64,000 nucleotides of DNA from Sphingomonas jejuensis (lineage in GTDB: Bacteria; Pseudomonadota; Alphaproteobacteria; Sphingomonadales; Sphingomonadaceae), in contig NZ_JAATJE010000001.1 in the NCBI RefSeq assembly GCF_011927695.1, positions 1,302,001 to 1,366,000 of the forward strand, read 5' to 3'. This document shows positions 26,101 through 33,473 of the stretch, piece by piece. The position numbers were made by a program, and so were the translations under genes. The notes beneath the pieces are model-generated. The model saw only the letters and a list, made by a program, of their open reading frames with translations, did no database searches and was not told the origin of the DNA. The stretch's first letter is position 1, and each line of letters opens with the position of its first letter.

Positions 26101-26742
26101 GATCGCGCCGCCCATCGCCTGCGACAACTGCAGCAGCGCGCCCTGCGCCGCCGCCGGATCGCCGCCCTGGACCTTCAGCGCAGCGGCAACGCCATTGGTG
26201 AACCGCAGCAGATCCGCCTCGCTCGCCCCGAGCTCAACCCGGGATTGCGAGAGGCGGCCGAACAGCGTGCCGACGCCCTCCAGCTCGACCCCGTAGCGCT
26301 GTGCCGTCTGGAATAGGCGCTCCTGGACGCGCGACAGCGCCTCGCCCTCGAGGCCTGCGACCTTCAGCTGGTTGGTGTAGCGGGTGTAGGCGTCGGCGAA
26401 GGCGGCCGCGCGGTCGGCAGTGAAGACGGCGCTGAGCGTCCCGGCCGACGCGAGAAGCGCGGTGCGCATCCCGCCGGCCGATCGCCGCACCTGCGCCTCC
26501 ACATTCGCCGTAGTGGTGCCGATCGACTGGATTGCCGCATTGGTTTGGCGGACGTGCGCCGCCATGCCGGTCGCGGGGCGACCGAGCCCTGCGAAGCGTC
26601 TATCGACCCGTGCGAGCTTGGTGTCGGCCGACTTGGCGAAGCGATCGATCACGCCGTCACCGGCGCGCAGGTTCGCACGCAGCAGCTCGATGCGCGCGTC
26701 GACCTCGAGCATCAGGGCCTTGACGTCGGTGCGTTCCGCCAT
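23125..26742 (-). CDS. Tail tape measure protein
   Basis: 1205 residues. The N-terminal 350 residues hold the tape-measure domain (DAYTRYTNQLKVAGLEGEAL, EEFNSINEGARPILQAVANG). Long Ala/Arg/Gln-rich helices follow, then hydrophobic helices around SLALVGGPVGLAVLAIGALVTA. The C-terminus ends in a Gly/Ser-rich section (GGSSGGGSIFGSLGSLLSG). Its length would correspond to a tail of moderate length. It sits 21 bases after the chaperone frame, as in classical tail operons. Confidence 0.9.
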   Translation of the reverse strand: MAERTDVKALMLEVDARIELLRANLRAGDGVIDRFAKSADTKLARVDRRFAGLGRPATGMAAHVRQTNAAIQSIGTTTANVEAQVRRSAGGMRTALLASAGTLSAVFTADRAAAFADAYTRYTNQLKVAGLEGEALSRVQERLFQTAQRYGVELEGVGTLFGRLSQSRVELGASEADLLRFTNGVAAALKVQGGDPAAAQGALLQLSQAMGGAIVRAEEFNSINEGARPILQAVANGIERFGGSVTKLRGEVIEGKLSSQEFFQGFLNGSAQLEQQATRAQLTIGASFTVLNNALAKYVGEADAGAGATSQISAAIVALADNLDLIAPALALIGVGFASRFAVGPIMAAVAAASTLRTELTSQNLVLLAGKTAQAQRAQAAAAAAAAEVAAIEATIAARRQDATQLAANLTLIERQRAEALQAQAAVRANAAAGFGTVGVTRSVPDAARANQDLKAQITTKRALAIANAEIAASETALAAAQARAGVAARASTEATKAATLAARAGAVATKLLAGSLALVGGPVGLAVLAIGALVTAILTYQDTTRDAAADQRQLEENTRKLNETLAGLASTGRAAAGGVSAAGNAAATGANQMLSFAGAVGEAARQLQILAQRRRDEQKASLVESYGAAQVDEARAQARLDRINLRRSQTSTAGFRAAPIMLSPQERAEEASAIAARDQARANQAAAARGYSALRRRPLETELTAVDLNGGRDVDGELARTRRDLTIARQRGNRAQIADLQAQQFELTQFKKYRADGLSAEAALSQAQRDAADFRSASGERLAGRAAAGARRETAAAARQEAAAVRDAAGDARAYASAERQAGNDIAAARAELSNSAVERAAIEKARINAERINRNDEIETQGPGGLQRFTAAQVAALQSLNDQRADLETQAVDLAERRRIDREALEVLQAGLGNQQDLLRTQANLARTSDERRALELRILDIQYDEERARLRAVTVANGATDAEAQIAQARLAMLDQLKAGDRESIRRNTAGPLESYIDALPQNAAEAAEAVEAIAVDKLRSLNDEILDVLTGAKSIEDAFGDMARSIIADLARIAIQQAIIKPLAESLFGGMDGGSSGGGSIFGSLGSLLSGSSLPGRAGGGSVYPGQDVIVGERGPERVRFRQSARVIPHSGLRTPGVSRAEAQRAQAPTPIVRIEPSPMFDVVVDGRARAIAEPLAVQAAQQGAQAGFEAAIGTITRQGL

Positions 26743-26763
26743 CGTGCCCTCCTCTTCAATGGA

Positions 26764-26940
26764 TCAGCCGGTCGGCGCCGTCTTCGGAGGCGGGTTCATT
26801 TCCCGCCATCCTTCCCAGGCCGACCAGAACTCGGTCGGCGTCGATGCCCAGAACTCGGCCGCGCTCCAGCCGAGCGCCGCCGCCGCTAATCCTGCGAGGC
26901 GACGTCGGGGATCGCGGTCGTCCCCAACGTCATCGCTTCC
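26764..26940 (-). CDS. Tail assembly chaperone second frame (Phage_TAC-like), likely made by -1 frameshift
   Basis: In the -1 frame relative to the upstream gene there is an open stretch ending at TGA 26766-26764, coding LAALGWSAAEFW-like sequence with TPTEFWSAWEGWREMNP. That is the typical tail-chaperone wording of the rcc01693/PF09550 group. Upstream this frame opens at a TGA and has no ATG, GTG or TTG before the domain. It therefore has no normal start and is probably expressed as a fusion. If slippage occurs at the five-G run (26939-26943) the fusion would be about 191 residues. The coordinates given begin at that candidate site. Confidence 0.7.
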   Translation of the reverse strand, partial: GSDDVGDDRDPRRRLAGLAAAALGWSAAEFWASTPTEFWSAWEGWREMNPPPKTAPTG

Positions 26941-27338
26941 CCCGGTCGGAGCTCGCCTTCCGCCGTGCAGCCGCCGGTGGCAGCCTCGGCCAAGACGATC
27001 GCCAGCATGGCCTGCATGCGATCAAGGCCACCCTGCTCGGCATAGACCAGCTGCCCGACGCGCGCGGTCGACCAGCGCGCGGCGCGATCGTCATCGGCCT
27101 GGATCAGCCGGGTGACGATCGTGCCGACGTCCCCGAGCGACAGCGCGCCCAGGTCGGCCTGGGACGACAGCTGGATCAGGCCGCGGCCGAGCTCGCGCTC
27201 GACCTTGATGATCGCCTCGTATGAGGGCCGCAGGCGATAGCTCTGCCCGGCCAGGTCGATGTCGAGCTGGCCGCGCAGGTCCGCCGCCGGCGGCGGCGCG
27301 CCCACCGGCTCGTTGAGGTCGGTGGGCGCGTCCATCAC
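26886..27338 (-). CDS. GTA-gp10-like tail assembly chaperone (first frame)
   Basis: 150 residues: GQLDIDLAGQSYRLRPSYEAIIKVERELGRGL and RVGQLVYAEQGGLDRMQAMLAIVLAEAA match the gp10-type chaperone family of alphaproteobacterial phages and gene transfer agents. Such proteins coat the tape measure during tail assembly. It overlaps the tail tube gene by 4 bases. Its C-terminal codons overlap the second chaperone frame, the classic G/GT arrangement. Confidence 0.75.
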   Translation of the reverse strand: MMDAPTDLNEPVGAPPPAADLRGQLDIDLAGQSYRLRPSYEAIIKVERELGRGLIQLSSQADLGALSLGDVGTIVTRLIQADDDRAARWSTARVGQLVYAEQGGLDRMQAMLAIVLAEAATGGCTAEGELRPGEAMTLGTTAIPDVASQD

Positions 27339-27757
27339 GACAGCTCGTCGACGGTCGGCGTTTCGGCCAGCGTCAGCGTGGTGCCGACGGTGACGGACTC
27401 GCCCTGGTTGAAGGCGGTGTCGTCGAGCGTGGTGTACATCGACGCCGCGAAGACGACATCTTCCTCGGCGAAGGGCTTCTTGCGGATCTGGTAGATCGCG
27501 GTCTCGTCAGAGACGTTGAGCGTCTCCATTCGCGAGTAGCCGTCCGCATCCGGCAGCGACGGCGTCAGCTGCAGGGTGAGCGTCAGCGTGCGCAGGCCCG
27601 GCGTCTGGGTGTCATACCCTTCCGTGTCCTTCGTCGCGTTCGACGTGAAGTTGCGGCCGCCGTTGCGGGTCAGGTTGCCCTGACCTGCCGGCTGCGCGAA
27701 CGTGGTGCCGGCGGCGTTGCCGACGAACAGGCGATAGTCGTTGCCCTTAAGCTTCAT
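27335..27757 (-). CDS. Major tail tube protein
   Basis: 140 residues with KLKGNDYRLFVGNAAG, RNFTSNATKDTEGYDTQTPGLRTLTLTLQL and AIYQIRKKPFAEEDVVFAASMY, matching the TP901-1/GTA-type tube proteins. It polymerises into the tail tube. A good intrinsic terminator lies just upstream on the same strand (27771-27799), so this gene probably has its own promoter or depends on read-through. Confidence 0.8.
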   Translation of the reverse strand: MKLKGNDYRLFVGNAAGTTFAQPAGQGNLTRNGGRNFTSNATKDTEGYDTQTPGLRTLTLTLQLTPSLPDADGYSRMETLNVSDETAIYQIRKKPFAEEDVVFAASMYTTLDDTAFNQGESVTVGTTLTLAETPTVDELS

Positions 27758-27770
27758 TGTTCACTCCATG

Positions 27771-27799
27771 AAAAAGGGCGACCTGTCACCAGGCCGCCC
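27771..27799 (-). terminator. Intrinsic terminator before the tail tube gene
   Basis: On the minus strand a 10-bp stem (one G-U pair) spans 27799-27776 with a GTGA loop and is followed by five T (27775-27771). It lies between the DUF3168 gene stop (27825) and the tail tube start (27757), so it may lower read-through from the connector genes. Confidence 0.75.
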
Positions 27800-27824
27800 G
27801 CCACCATTTCCGTTGCCGCGCCGC

Positions 27825-28220
27825 TCAGCGCAGCGCGCGAACCTCCACGTCGATCGAGCCGAGATAGGCGTCGAGCTCGTCGTCCTCGGCGAGGTCGGTG
27901 CGCTCCCAGCTCATCTCGAGTCGCCAGCTGGTGCCGTCCTCGTCATCGGGCACGTCGATCTCGAAGCCGTCGAGCAGCGTCTCGATCGCAGCCGCGAGGT
28001 CGATCGCGGGCTTACGCTCCTGCCCTTCGGTCACCAGGCCGATGTTGACGGTCAGCAGCCGGTCCGGATCGTCCTTCCCGCCCAGGCGGTTCGCGGTCAT
28101 GTCGCCCAGCTTCACGAACGGAAGCCCGACGCCTGCGGGCACGTCCTGGTAGACGGCCGCCGCGATCGCGCCATTCAGCCGCTCGAACAGCGCCAGCTCG
28201 GCCGCGCTCAGTGCGTTCAT
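27825..28220 (-). CDS. Tail completion protein (DUF3168)
   Basis: 131 residues with LSAAELALFERLNGAIAAAVYQDVPAGVGLPFVKLGD and a second half DGTSWRLEMSWERTDL. This is the DUF3168 pattern (gp17-like), which joins tail tube and head completion ring. ATG 28220 overlaps the upstream gene end by 4 bases. Confidence 0.8.
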   Translation of the reverse strand: MNALSAAELALFERLNGAIAAAVYQDVPAGVGLPFVKLGDMTANRLGGKDDPDRLLTVNIGLVTEGQERKPAIDLAAAIETLLDGFEIDVPDDEDGTSWRLEMSWERTDLAEDDELDAYLGSIDVEVRALR

Positions 28221-28717
28221 GCGCCCGCTCCCTTCGCCGATCGCATGGCCCGGTCATAGGCTCTGAGGAGGCGCCCCCTCATGATGCGGCGGACGTTGGT
28301 GAAGCGGCCCGTCACGAAGCGCTTTGGCGCCATGGCCGGAACCTTCATGGTGTAGGTGCCGGCGATGTCCTCTGCCGGCTTGCGACCACCCACAAGACGC
28401 TTGAAGATGCCCCGCTTCCGCCGTTCAACCCGCACGTTCTGGGCGCGTCGGCCGAGATCCTGGATCCTCGCATAGAACAGCTTCGCACGGCCGCGAGGCG
28501 TACCGATCAGGCCGACCCGCAGGCGCAGCGTCTTGGCGAGCACCCGGAAGGAGATGCCCCGGATCGTCGCGCCCGTCTTCTTCGGCGCTCGAGCCTGCAT
28601 GGCCCGAGCCAGTGCCTGGCCGCCGTCATTCAGCTCGCCGGCGATCTCGTCCTGCAGCCGATCCGGAAACGTCTTCAGCACCCGCTTCGCGAGCTTGGAA
28701 ACCTTGGTGCGGCTCAC
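28217..28717 (-). CDS. HK97 gp10-like tail-completion protein
   Basis: 166 residues, basic. KLAKRVLKTFPDRLQDEIAGELNDGGQALARAMQARAPKKTGATIRG is the gp10 family signature (a 'KKTGxxR' region). It acts at the head-tail interface. It overlaps neighbours on both sides by 4 bases. Confidence 0.8.
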   Translation of the reverse strand: MSRTKVSKLAKRVLKTFPDRLQDEIAGELNDGGQALARAMQARAPKKTGATIRGISFRVLAKTLRLRVGLIGTPRGRAKLFYARIQDLGRRAQNVRVERRKRGIFKRLVGGRKPAEDIAGTYTMKVPAMAPKRFVTGRFTNVRRIMRGRLLRAYDRAMRSAKGAGA

Positions 28718-29055
28718 CGCTTCAGCCCGCTTTCGCAGATCAGGACCAGCTCGCGGCGATCAGGGGTTGGCGCCAAGGCCTTGATGTCGAGCAGCTGCTC
28801 GCCCCAGACGAGCCGATCGGTCGGCAGCACGTCGTCACGCCAGCGGATCGTCACCCGCCAGCTCTGCCGGGCAGCGACCGCCAGATTGCGGAGCGCCTCG
28901 TCGCCGGTCAGGGCGAGCACCTGCGCCCAGACCGTCGCCGCCCGTGCGATCGGTGCCCAGCTGACCGTGCGGCCGCCCCGGCCGTTCGGTGTCTCACCCT
29001 GGCGCTCGATCGTCACCCGATGGCGATAGTCGCCGGGTGTCAGCGCCCGCGCCAT
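28714..29055 (-). CDS. Head closure/head-tail adaptor protein
   Basis: 113 residues. YRHRVTIERQGETPNGRGGRTVSW and LVWGEQLLDIKALAPTPDRRELVLICE match the SPP1 gp16/phage head-tail adaptor family, a small beta-barrel that closes the connector. Only two bases separate it from the next gene upstream. Confidence 0.8.
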   Translation of the reverse strand: MARALTPGDYRHRVTIERQGETPNGRGGRTVSWAPIARAATVWAQVLALTGDEALRNLAVAARQSWRVTIRWRDDVLPTDRLVWGEQLLDIKALAPTPDRRELVLICESGLKR

Positions 29056-29057
29056 GC

Positions 29058-29567
29058 TCAGGCCAGTCCGGCGAGGCGGAAAGAGCTGATCTGGCTGTTG
29101 ATCGAGCGCGTGCGGTTCGGCTCCTCGCCGAACATCTTCTCCTCCACAAGCAGCAGCAGGATAGACATGACGCGCGCCGGCAGCTGGGCATAGCCCGCCA
29201 GGTACCGGACGCGCCGCTCGCGGCCTCCCAGCACCGGATCGGGCTGGACGATGCTGTGGTCGCCCTGGATTGCAAACGGCTCCTTGTCGATCTCGGTCCA
29301 GACGCCGGCGACACGCTCTTCCACGGCCTCGATCTCGACGATCGGGCGCAGCGGGAGCGGTTGAACCTCATGCGCCGGCGACAGCATGGCCTCGCGCGTG
29401 GTCGGCAGCAGCGACCGGTTCAGCCGGCCGCCCTCGCCATCGAGCTCGTCGATCGCCGCTTCGAAGTGGAGCTTGATCAGGTCGTCCTGCGCCTCGCCAT
29501 CGATGCGCAGGTGAAGCTTCAGCAGCTCGAGCTGCTGCGCCGGGTCCGCCCAGGCCGGATCAGCCAT
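29058..29567 (-). CDS. Head-tail connector protein (gp6-like)
   Basis: 169 residues from ATG 29567 (MADPAWADPAQQLELLKLHLRI). The helical start LKLHLRIDGEAQDDLIKLHFEAAI is typical of gp6-like adaptors that dock on the portal. A longer start at 29600 exists, but 29567 gives the conventional length and an 8-base overlap with the preceding gene. Confidence 0.75.
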   Translation of the reverse strand: MADPAWADPAQQLELLKLHLRIDGEAQDDLIKLHFEAAIDELDGEGGRLNRSLLPTTREAMLSPAHEVQPLPLRPIVEIEAVEERVAGVWTEIDKEPFAIQGDHSIVQPDPVLGGRERRVRYLAGYAQLPARVMSILLLLVEEKMFGEEPNRTRSINSQISSFRLAGLA

Positions 29568-29784
29568 CGGCTTCGATCCGGGCCTCGTAGACGCCGGCAC
29601 GCTTGTTGAGCGCCGGCGCGGAGATCCGCACCCGGTCGCCGTCGATCATCGCAAAGCGCGCGCTCTCCGGACGCTTGCCGGTACGGTTGGCGGCAAAGGC
29701 CAGCTCGCCCTGGACGATCGCCGCGTCGCCGTCGTGCACGCCCTCGATCTGCAGGCGAACGATCTTGCCCGGGTTCAGCAGCAT
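29560..29784 (-). CDS. Small head-module protein, 74 residues
   Basis: Begins MLLNPGKIVRLQIEGVHDGDAAIVQGELAFA and looks like a small beta-barrel. It sits between the large esterase protein and the connector. It may be a head decoration or stabilising protein, but I recognise no family. Translation is supported by overlap with the connector gene. Confidence 0.55.
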   Translation of the reverse strand: MLLNPGKIVRLQIEGVHDGDAAIVQGELAFAANRTGKRPESARFAMIDGDRVRISAPALNKRAGVYEARIEADG

Positions 29785-29794
29785 GGACGGCTCC

Positions 29795-32380
29795 TCAGAG
29801 GTTGCGCAGGGTGGTGACGAAGGTGAACTCGACGCTCTGCCCGTCGGGCAGCAGGCCCGACACGGTGATGTCGGCCTGCGTGCCTGACCCGTTGAAGGCT
29901 TCGTCGTTGCGGCGCTCCGCCACGATCTCTGCCCGGAGCTGCCCGATCTGGCCGTCTGTCGACAGGAAGGGTGCCGGATCGCTCATGGCGCGGAAGCCGC
30001 GCAGATAACCTGCCGCGTTGACGACAATCGAGGTGATGCTCTCCAGCTCCACCCCCTCGCCCAGCACGTCGGCGAAGCTGAAGGCGATGTCCCGCCGGGT
30101 GTGCGGATCCATCGGCGCCGGCAGGATCTCCGCGCCGAGCGGCACGCCCGCTCCCCGCGCCGCGGCCGACTGCAGCGTCTTGAAGGTCACCGTCCACTCG
30201 GGCCGTGCCGTGATCGTCCCGCGACCAGGCGTCGGAGTGGGCGTTGGGGTGGGCGTCGGAGTGGGCGTCGGCGTCGGCGTCGGCGTCGGGGTGCCGCCGC
30301 TGGTGACCGCCATCGGCGTCGTCTGTGCCTGCGCCGGGATCGTGTCTCCACCGCTATACGCGCCCCGCGCCATGCTCGTGTCGTCGGGATTGTAGCCGTA
30401 GTAGGACCGCCAGCGCTTGGCCGTGCCACGGCCCGTCAGGCGGACCTGCGTCGTCCCCGGGATCACCGCCGCGTCCGAAGCGGACACCGCGCTGAAGGTC
30501 TCGCCGCTCGTGTCCGGAGACGTTTCATAGCCGGTCAGTGCCGACCCGGAGAGCGACGCAGCGCCATTCAGGTTGTGGTCGATGATCAGGTCGGAGCCCG
30601 ACACCGTTGCCGACGTCGGCAACGGCCCGCGGCCATCCGGTGCCGAGCCTCCGGCCGCCCGCACGATCGCCCAGGCGATGCGCTTCAGCAGCTGGATGTA
30701 GGCAGCGTAGTTGTAGTGGTAGGCGTCATCGGGATCGCGCGGCACGCCGAGCGACTCCCAACCGACCGACGTCTTCAGAGCCGCGCTGCCGACCGTCTTC
30801 TGCGCGGCCTGCAGGCGGTTCCAGTATCGCCGGCAGGCCGCAGGCGAGCCTATCGGCGGCGTGTCGTTGGCATATTTGCCGGTGACACCCACGACGATCG
30901 GCGCCTCCGGGAACTCGCCCTCGGCGCGGAAGGCGTTCCTCAGCGTGTTCAGATGGGTCGGCCAGTTGTCCGCCCCGGCGTCGCCGTCGGCGCCGGCCGC
31001 CTCGTTCTCGCCCTGGAAGACGACGAGCATCTCCGGCGTGTAGCCGTTCGCCCGCGCTTTCATGTCCTCGAACGCGATGCCGCTCGGCGCCGGGCCGTCC
31101 CAGCCGCCGGCACCGGGCAGCTGGGCGGTCAGCGACGCCGCATAGGCGCCCCATGCCCAACCCATGACGGGCATGTTCAGCAGCTTGGCGACTTCCGACG
31201 CAATGTCGTTGATGAAGTTCATGGCGCCGGGCGCATCGATGCCGCGGTAGCGCCAGGTATCGTCGCCGGCGTTCCAAAGCGCGTAGGCCTGGTTGAGGAT
31301 GGCGGGCGCCCCGCCGGGTCGAGCGGCGGTCTGCATGCCGCCAGCATTGCTCTGGCCGCCGACACAGAAGCTGAAGCCGCATGCGGTCCGCGTGGGGGAC
31401 AGCGCCTTGGCCGCCTTGCCGCTGGTGAAGACGACGCCCCACTCGATGTCCCAGGCTTCGTCGTCGGTGCGCCCGACGGGCACGTCGACCGACTGCGTCA
31501 CTTCCTGCCCCGAGACGCTGCTGGCGATGCCGATATCCCAATCGCGCACCACCTCGCCGGTCTCGGCCGAGACGATGCGGTGGATGCCCGACTGCGGCGT
31601 GCCGCCGGCGGCGGTCATGGTTCGGGTGATCCGCCGCGGCCCGCTCGGCGAGCGCGGCAGCGCGGGCGGCACCGCCGGGCGGGTGCAGGTCAGGCCGGGG
31701 ATGGCGAACTCGTTCGCCATAGGTTTGCCGTTGGTGAAGGACTCCGACGTCTCGGCGTAGAGGCCGACCTTCCCGCTCTTCGGTCCGGTATAGGCCGAGA
31801 CATCGATCGCCGGGAGCGGCGAGCCATTGCCGGCGTAGGCTTGGACGTAGACGCCGTTGACGTAGATCTGCAGCGCGCCCGCGCCGTCTAGGGACGCCTC
31901 GACCAGGATCGTCGGTGTCGTCGACACCCAGTTGTTCGACGGGACGATCTGCGTGAACAGAACGCCGCCGTCAGCGCCGTGCTGATTGACCTGATAGAAG
32001 TTGTTGAAGCCGCCGCCCGACACCAGGATGCGATTGTTTGCCGGCTGGAACCTGATCTGCAGGAAGCTGCCGGCGTTCCACCACATCACGGCGCCGCACC
32101 GGTCAAAGCTTGCTGACGAGAAGCCCTCCGGCGGGATCTCCCACGTCCAGCGGAAGCGGTTCACGACAGTCGCCGGACCGTAGCGCGCGGCGATCGGGGC
32201 CTCGTAGTCCTCATAGACCCGAACGCGGCCGCCGTTGATCTTCCAGGCCGCGGCTGCGCCGGCACCACTGTTGTCGGCGCGGCCGACTTCCCAGTCCGGA
32301 CGCGCGCTGAGCAGCTGACCGGCGGGCGCACCCTCGAAGGTGTCGACCAGGCCGAGGTCAAAATCAGGCGTTATCGGCAT
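29795..32380 (-). CDS. Large fibre-like protein with SGNH/sialate-O-acetylesterase domain
   Basis: 861 residues. The N-terminal ~215 residues look like a LamG/concanavalin-type beta sandwich, then an Fn3-like part (about 250-335). A SGNH hydrolase domain follows with GGQSNAGG (341-348, nucleophile Ser 344), FQGENE (455-460) and DDAYHYN (551-557, catalytic Asp/His). Then comes a beta domain, a (TP)n linker (about 697-718) and a C-terminal 130-residue domain. Such esterases remove O-acetyl groups from surface sugars. The gene lies between capsid and connector genes instead of with tail fibres. The (TP)n part is encoded by a hexanucleotide tandem repeat. Confidence 0.75.
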   Translation of the reverse strand: MPITPDFDLGLVDTFEGAPAGQLLSARPDWEVGRADNSGAGAAAAWKINGGRVRVYEDYEAPIAARYGPATVVNRFRWTWEIPPEGFSSASFDRCGAVMWWNAGSFLQIRFQPANNRILVSGGGFNNFYQVNQHGADGGVLFTQIVPSNNWVSTTPTILVEASLDGAGALQIYVNGVYVQAYAGNGSPLPAIDVSAYTGPKSGKVGLYAETSESFTNGKPMANEFAIPGLTCTRPAVPPALPRSPSGPRRITRTMTAAGGTPQSGIHRIVSAETGEVVRDWDIGIASSVSGQEVTQSVDVPVGRTDDEAWDIEWGVVFTSGKAAKALSPTRTACGFSFCVGGQSNAGGMQTAARPGGAPAILNQAYALWNAGDDTWRYRGIDAPGAMNFINDIASEVAKLLNMPVMGWAWGAYAASLTAQLPGAGGWDGPAPSGIAFEDMKARANGYTPEMLVVFQGENEAAGADGDAGADNWPTHLNTLRNAFRAEGEFPEAPIVVGVTGKYANDTPPIGSPAACRRYWNRLQAAQKTVGSAALKTSVGWESLGVPRDPDDAYHYNYAAYIQLLKRIAWAIVRAAGGSAPDGRGPLPTSATVSGSDLIIDHNLNGAASLSGSALTGYETSPDTSGETFSAVSASDAAVIPGTTQVRLTGRGTAKRWRSYYGYNPDDTSMARGAYSGGDTIPAQAQTTPMAVTSGGTPTPTPTPTPTPTPTPTPTPTPGRGTITARPEWTVTFKTLQSAAARGAGVPLGAEILPAPMDPHTRRDIAFSFADVLGEGVELESITSIVVNAAGYLRGFRAMSDPAPFLSTDGQIGQLRAEIVAERRNDEAFNGSGTQADITVSGLLPDGQSVEFTFVTTLRNL
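30228..30293. repeat. Hexanucleotide tandem repeat coding a Thr-Pro linker
   Basis: On the plus strand units of the form GTCGGN/GTGGGC repeat about eleven times. Read on the minus strand they code alternating Thr-Pro. Such repeats are prone to length change, which would alter the linker without breaking the frame because units are 6 bases. Confidence 0.8.
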
Positions 32381-32445
32381 CGGCGGCCTCGCAGGTCAGG
32401 ATCGGAAGGAAGGTGGCCGGACCGCCGAAGCAGCCCGGCGGGGTC

Positions 32446-32934
32446 TCAGGCGGTGGCGCGTGCGACCCGGGCTGCGCTGATCACGTCGCGCAGCGTGGCG
32501 TCGTCCGCCTCGGCTGAGATCTCGATCTGCTCGGCCGCCGCCACCGCGATCAGCACGTCGCGATCGAGCTTCGCCAGGTCGGCGCGGTTGTCGCGGATCA
32601 GCTTGCGCATGCCGTCGAGCGTGACGCCAATGCCGATCGTCACCTTCTCGAGCTTCGCGGCCTCGCGGAGCTGCGCGCCGTTCATGCCGTCCAGCGGGTC
32701 AGGGAGCGCCGGCGGCGGTGCGGCGCTACCCTGGTCCGCTGCCTGGACGAATGGATCCTCCAGCTCCTTTCCGAACGCATCGGTCAGTCGGCCGCCGGCG
32801 TCCAGGAACGCGGCGACCCGACGCGACACGAAGTGCAGCTCGGAGGCAGGGGGGCGGCCATCGATCACGGACCCGGCCGTGAACGCCTCCGGCTCGGACG
32901 CCTTCGTCGTGTAGTCGACCAGGAACTTGATCAT
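32446..32934 (-). CDS. Head-module hypothetical protein with HeH/SAP-like helix pair
   Basis: 162 residues, starting MIKFLVDYTTKASEPEAFTAG. An internal stretch LDGMNGAQLREAAKLEKVTIGIGVTLDGMRKLIRDN resembles a short HeH/SAP-like helix-extended-helix motif used for nucleic-acid contacts or peptide binding. Found between the capsid-proximal 151-residue protein and the esterase. Function unknown. Confidence 0.5.
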   Translation of the reverse strand: MIKFLVDYTTKASEPEAFTAGSVIDGRPPASELHFVSRRVAAFLDAGGRLTDAFGKELEDPFVQAADQGSAAPPPALPDPLDGMNGAQLREAAKLEKVTIGIGVTLDGMRKLIRDNRADLAKLDRDVLIAVAAAEQIEISAEADDATLRDVISAARVARATA

Positions 32935-32946
32935 GGCCGCCGCTCC

Positions 32947-33402
32947 TTACTGGCCGACGATGGCGTCGACAGACGCCGCATCGGTGGCGGTGGCATCGCC
33001 GAAGCGACGGTCGGTACAGAGCACCACGCCGGAAACCGGCGAGGCGGCGGTGCCGACCGTGACGGTCAGCCGGGCGAAGCGGTAGCCGCCGTTCCGATCC
33101 AGGTTCTCCTGGCGCAGGTTGATCAGAGCCTGCTTGTTGTCGTCGCCGCTCGCCTTGGTGAGCTGCGCGATCGCGGTGCCGGGCACGTCCTTGGCGCCCG
33201 CGCCGCCGGCGCTGGTCGCCTGCTCGAACTTGGCATCGACCGTGGCGGCCGCGCCGAGCGTGCCGGCGGCCACAACGGCCAGCAGGCCGAAGTTGTCGCG
33301 CATGTCGATCCAAGCGGACGAGACGGAGCCCGGGTTGGTGCTGGCGGGCGCGATCGCGGCGACGACGCCGATGCGCGCGGATGGGGAAAGCAGAGCGTTC
33401 AT
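32947..33402 (-). CDS. Putative capsid decoration protein
   Basis: 151 residues: MNALLSPSARIGVVAAIAPAS, then a Gly/Ala/Thr-rich beta-type body with two segments suggestive of a trimeric head-decoration protein. It follows the capsid gene after a GC hairpin. The size and place agree with a decoration protein, but the family is not recognised. Confidence 0.5.
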   Translation of the reverse strand: MNALLSPSARIGVVAAIAPASTNPGSVSSAWIDMRDNFGLLAVVAAGTLGAAATVDAKFEQATSAGGAGAKDVPGTAIAQLTKASGDDNKQALINLRQENLDRNGGYRFARLTVTVGTAASPVSGVVLCTDRRFGDATATDAASVDAIVGQ

Positions 33403-33436
33403 CGATCCGATCCTTGATTGATGTCGAAGAGGAAGC

Positions 33437-33459
33437 GGGGCCGGCTCGTCACCGGCCCC
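33437..33459 (-). terminator. GC hairpin after capsid gene
   Basis: GGGGCCGG (33437-33444) and CCGGCCCC (33452-33459) form a perfect 8-bp stem with a 7-base loop between the capsid stop and the decoration gene start. There is no T run. It could attenuate transcription or protect the capsid mRNA 3' end. Confidence 0.4.
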
Positions 33460-33473
33460 ACCGTCTCAGCGCC

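Noticed and set aside
30228-30293. CRISPR-like repeat array
   Set aside because: Units are 6 bases, without spacers, and lie within a coding frame for Thr-Pro; no cas genes are present.
33437-33459. Strong intrinsic terminator after the capsid gene
   Set aside because: The stem is good but lacks the T run, so it is listed only as a low-confidence hairpin.
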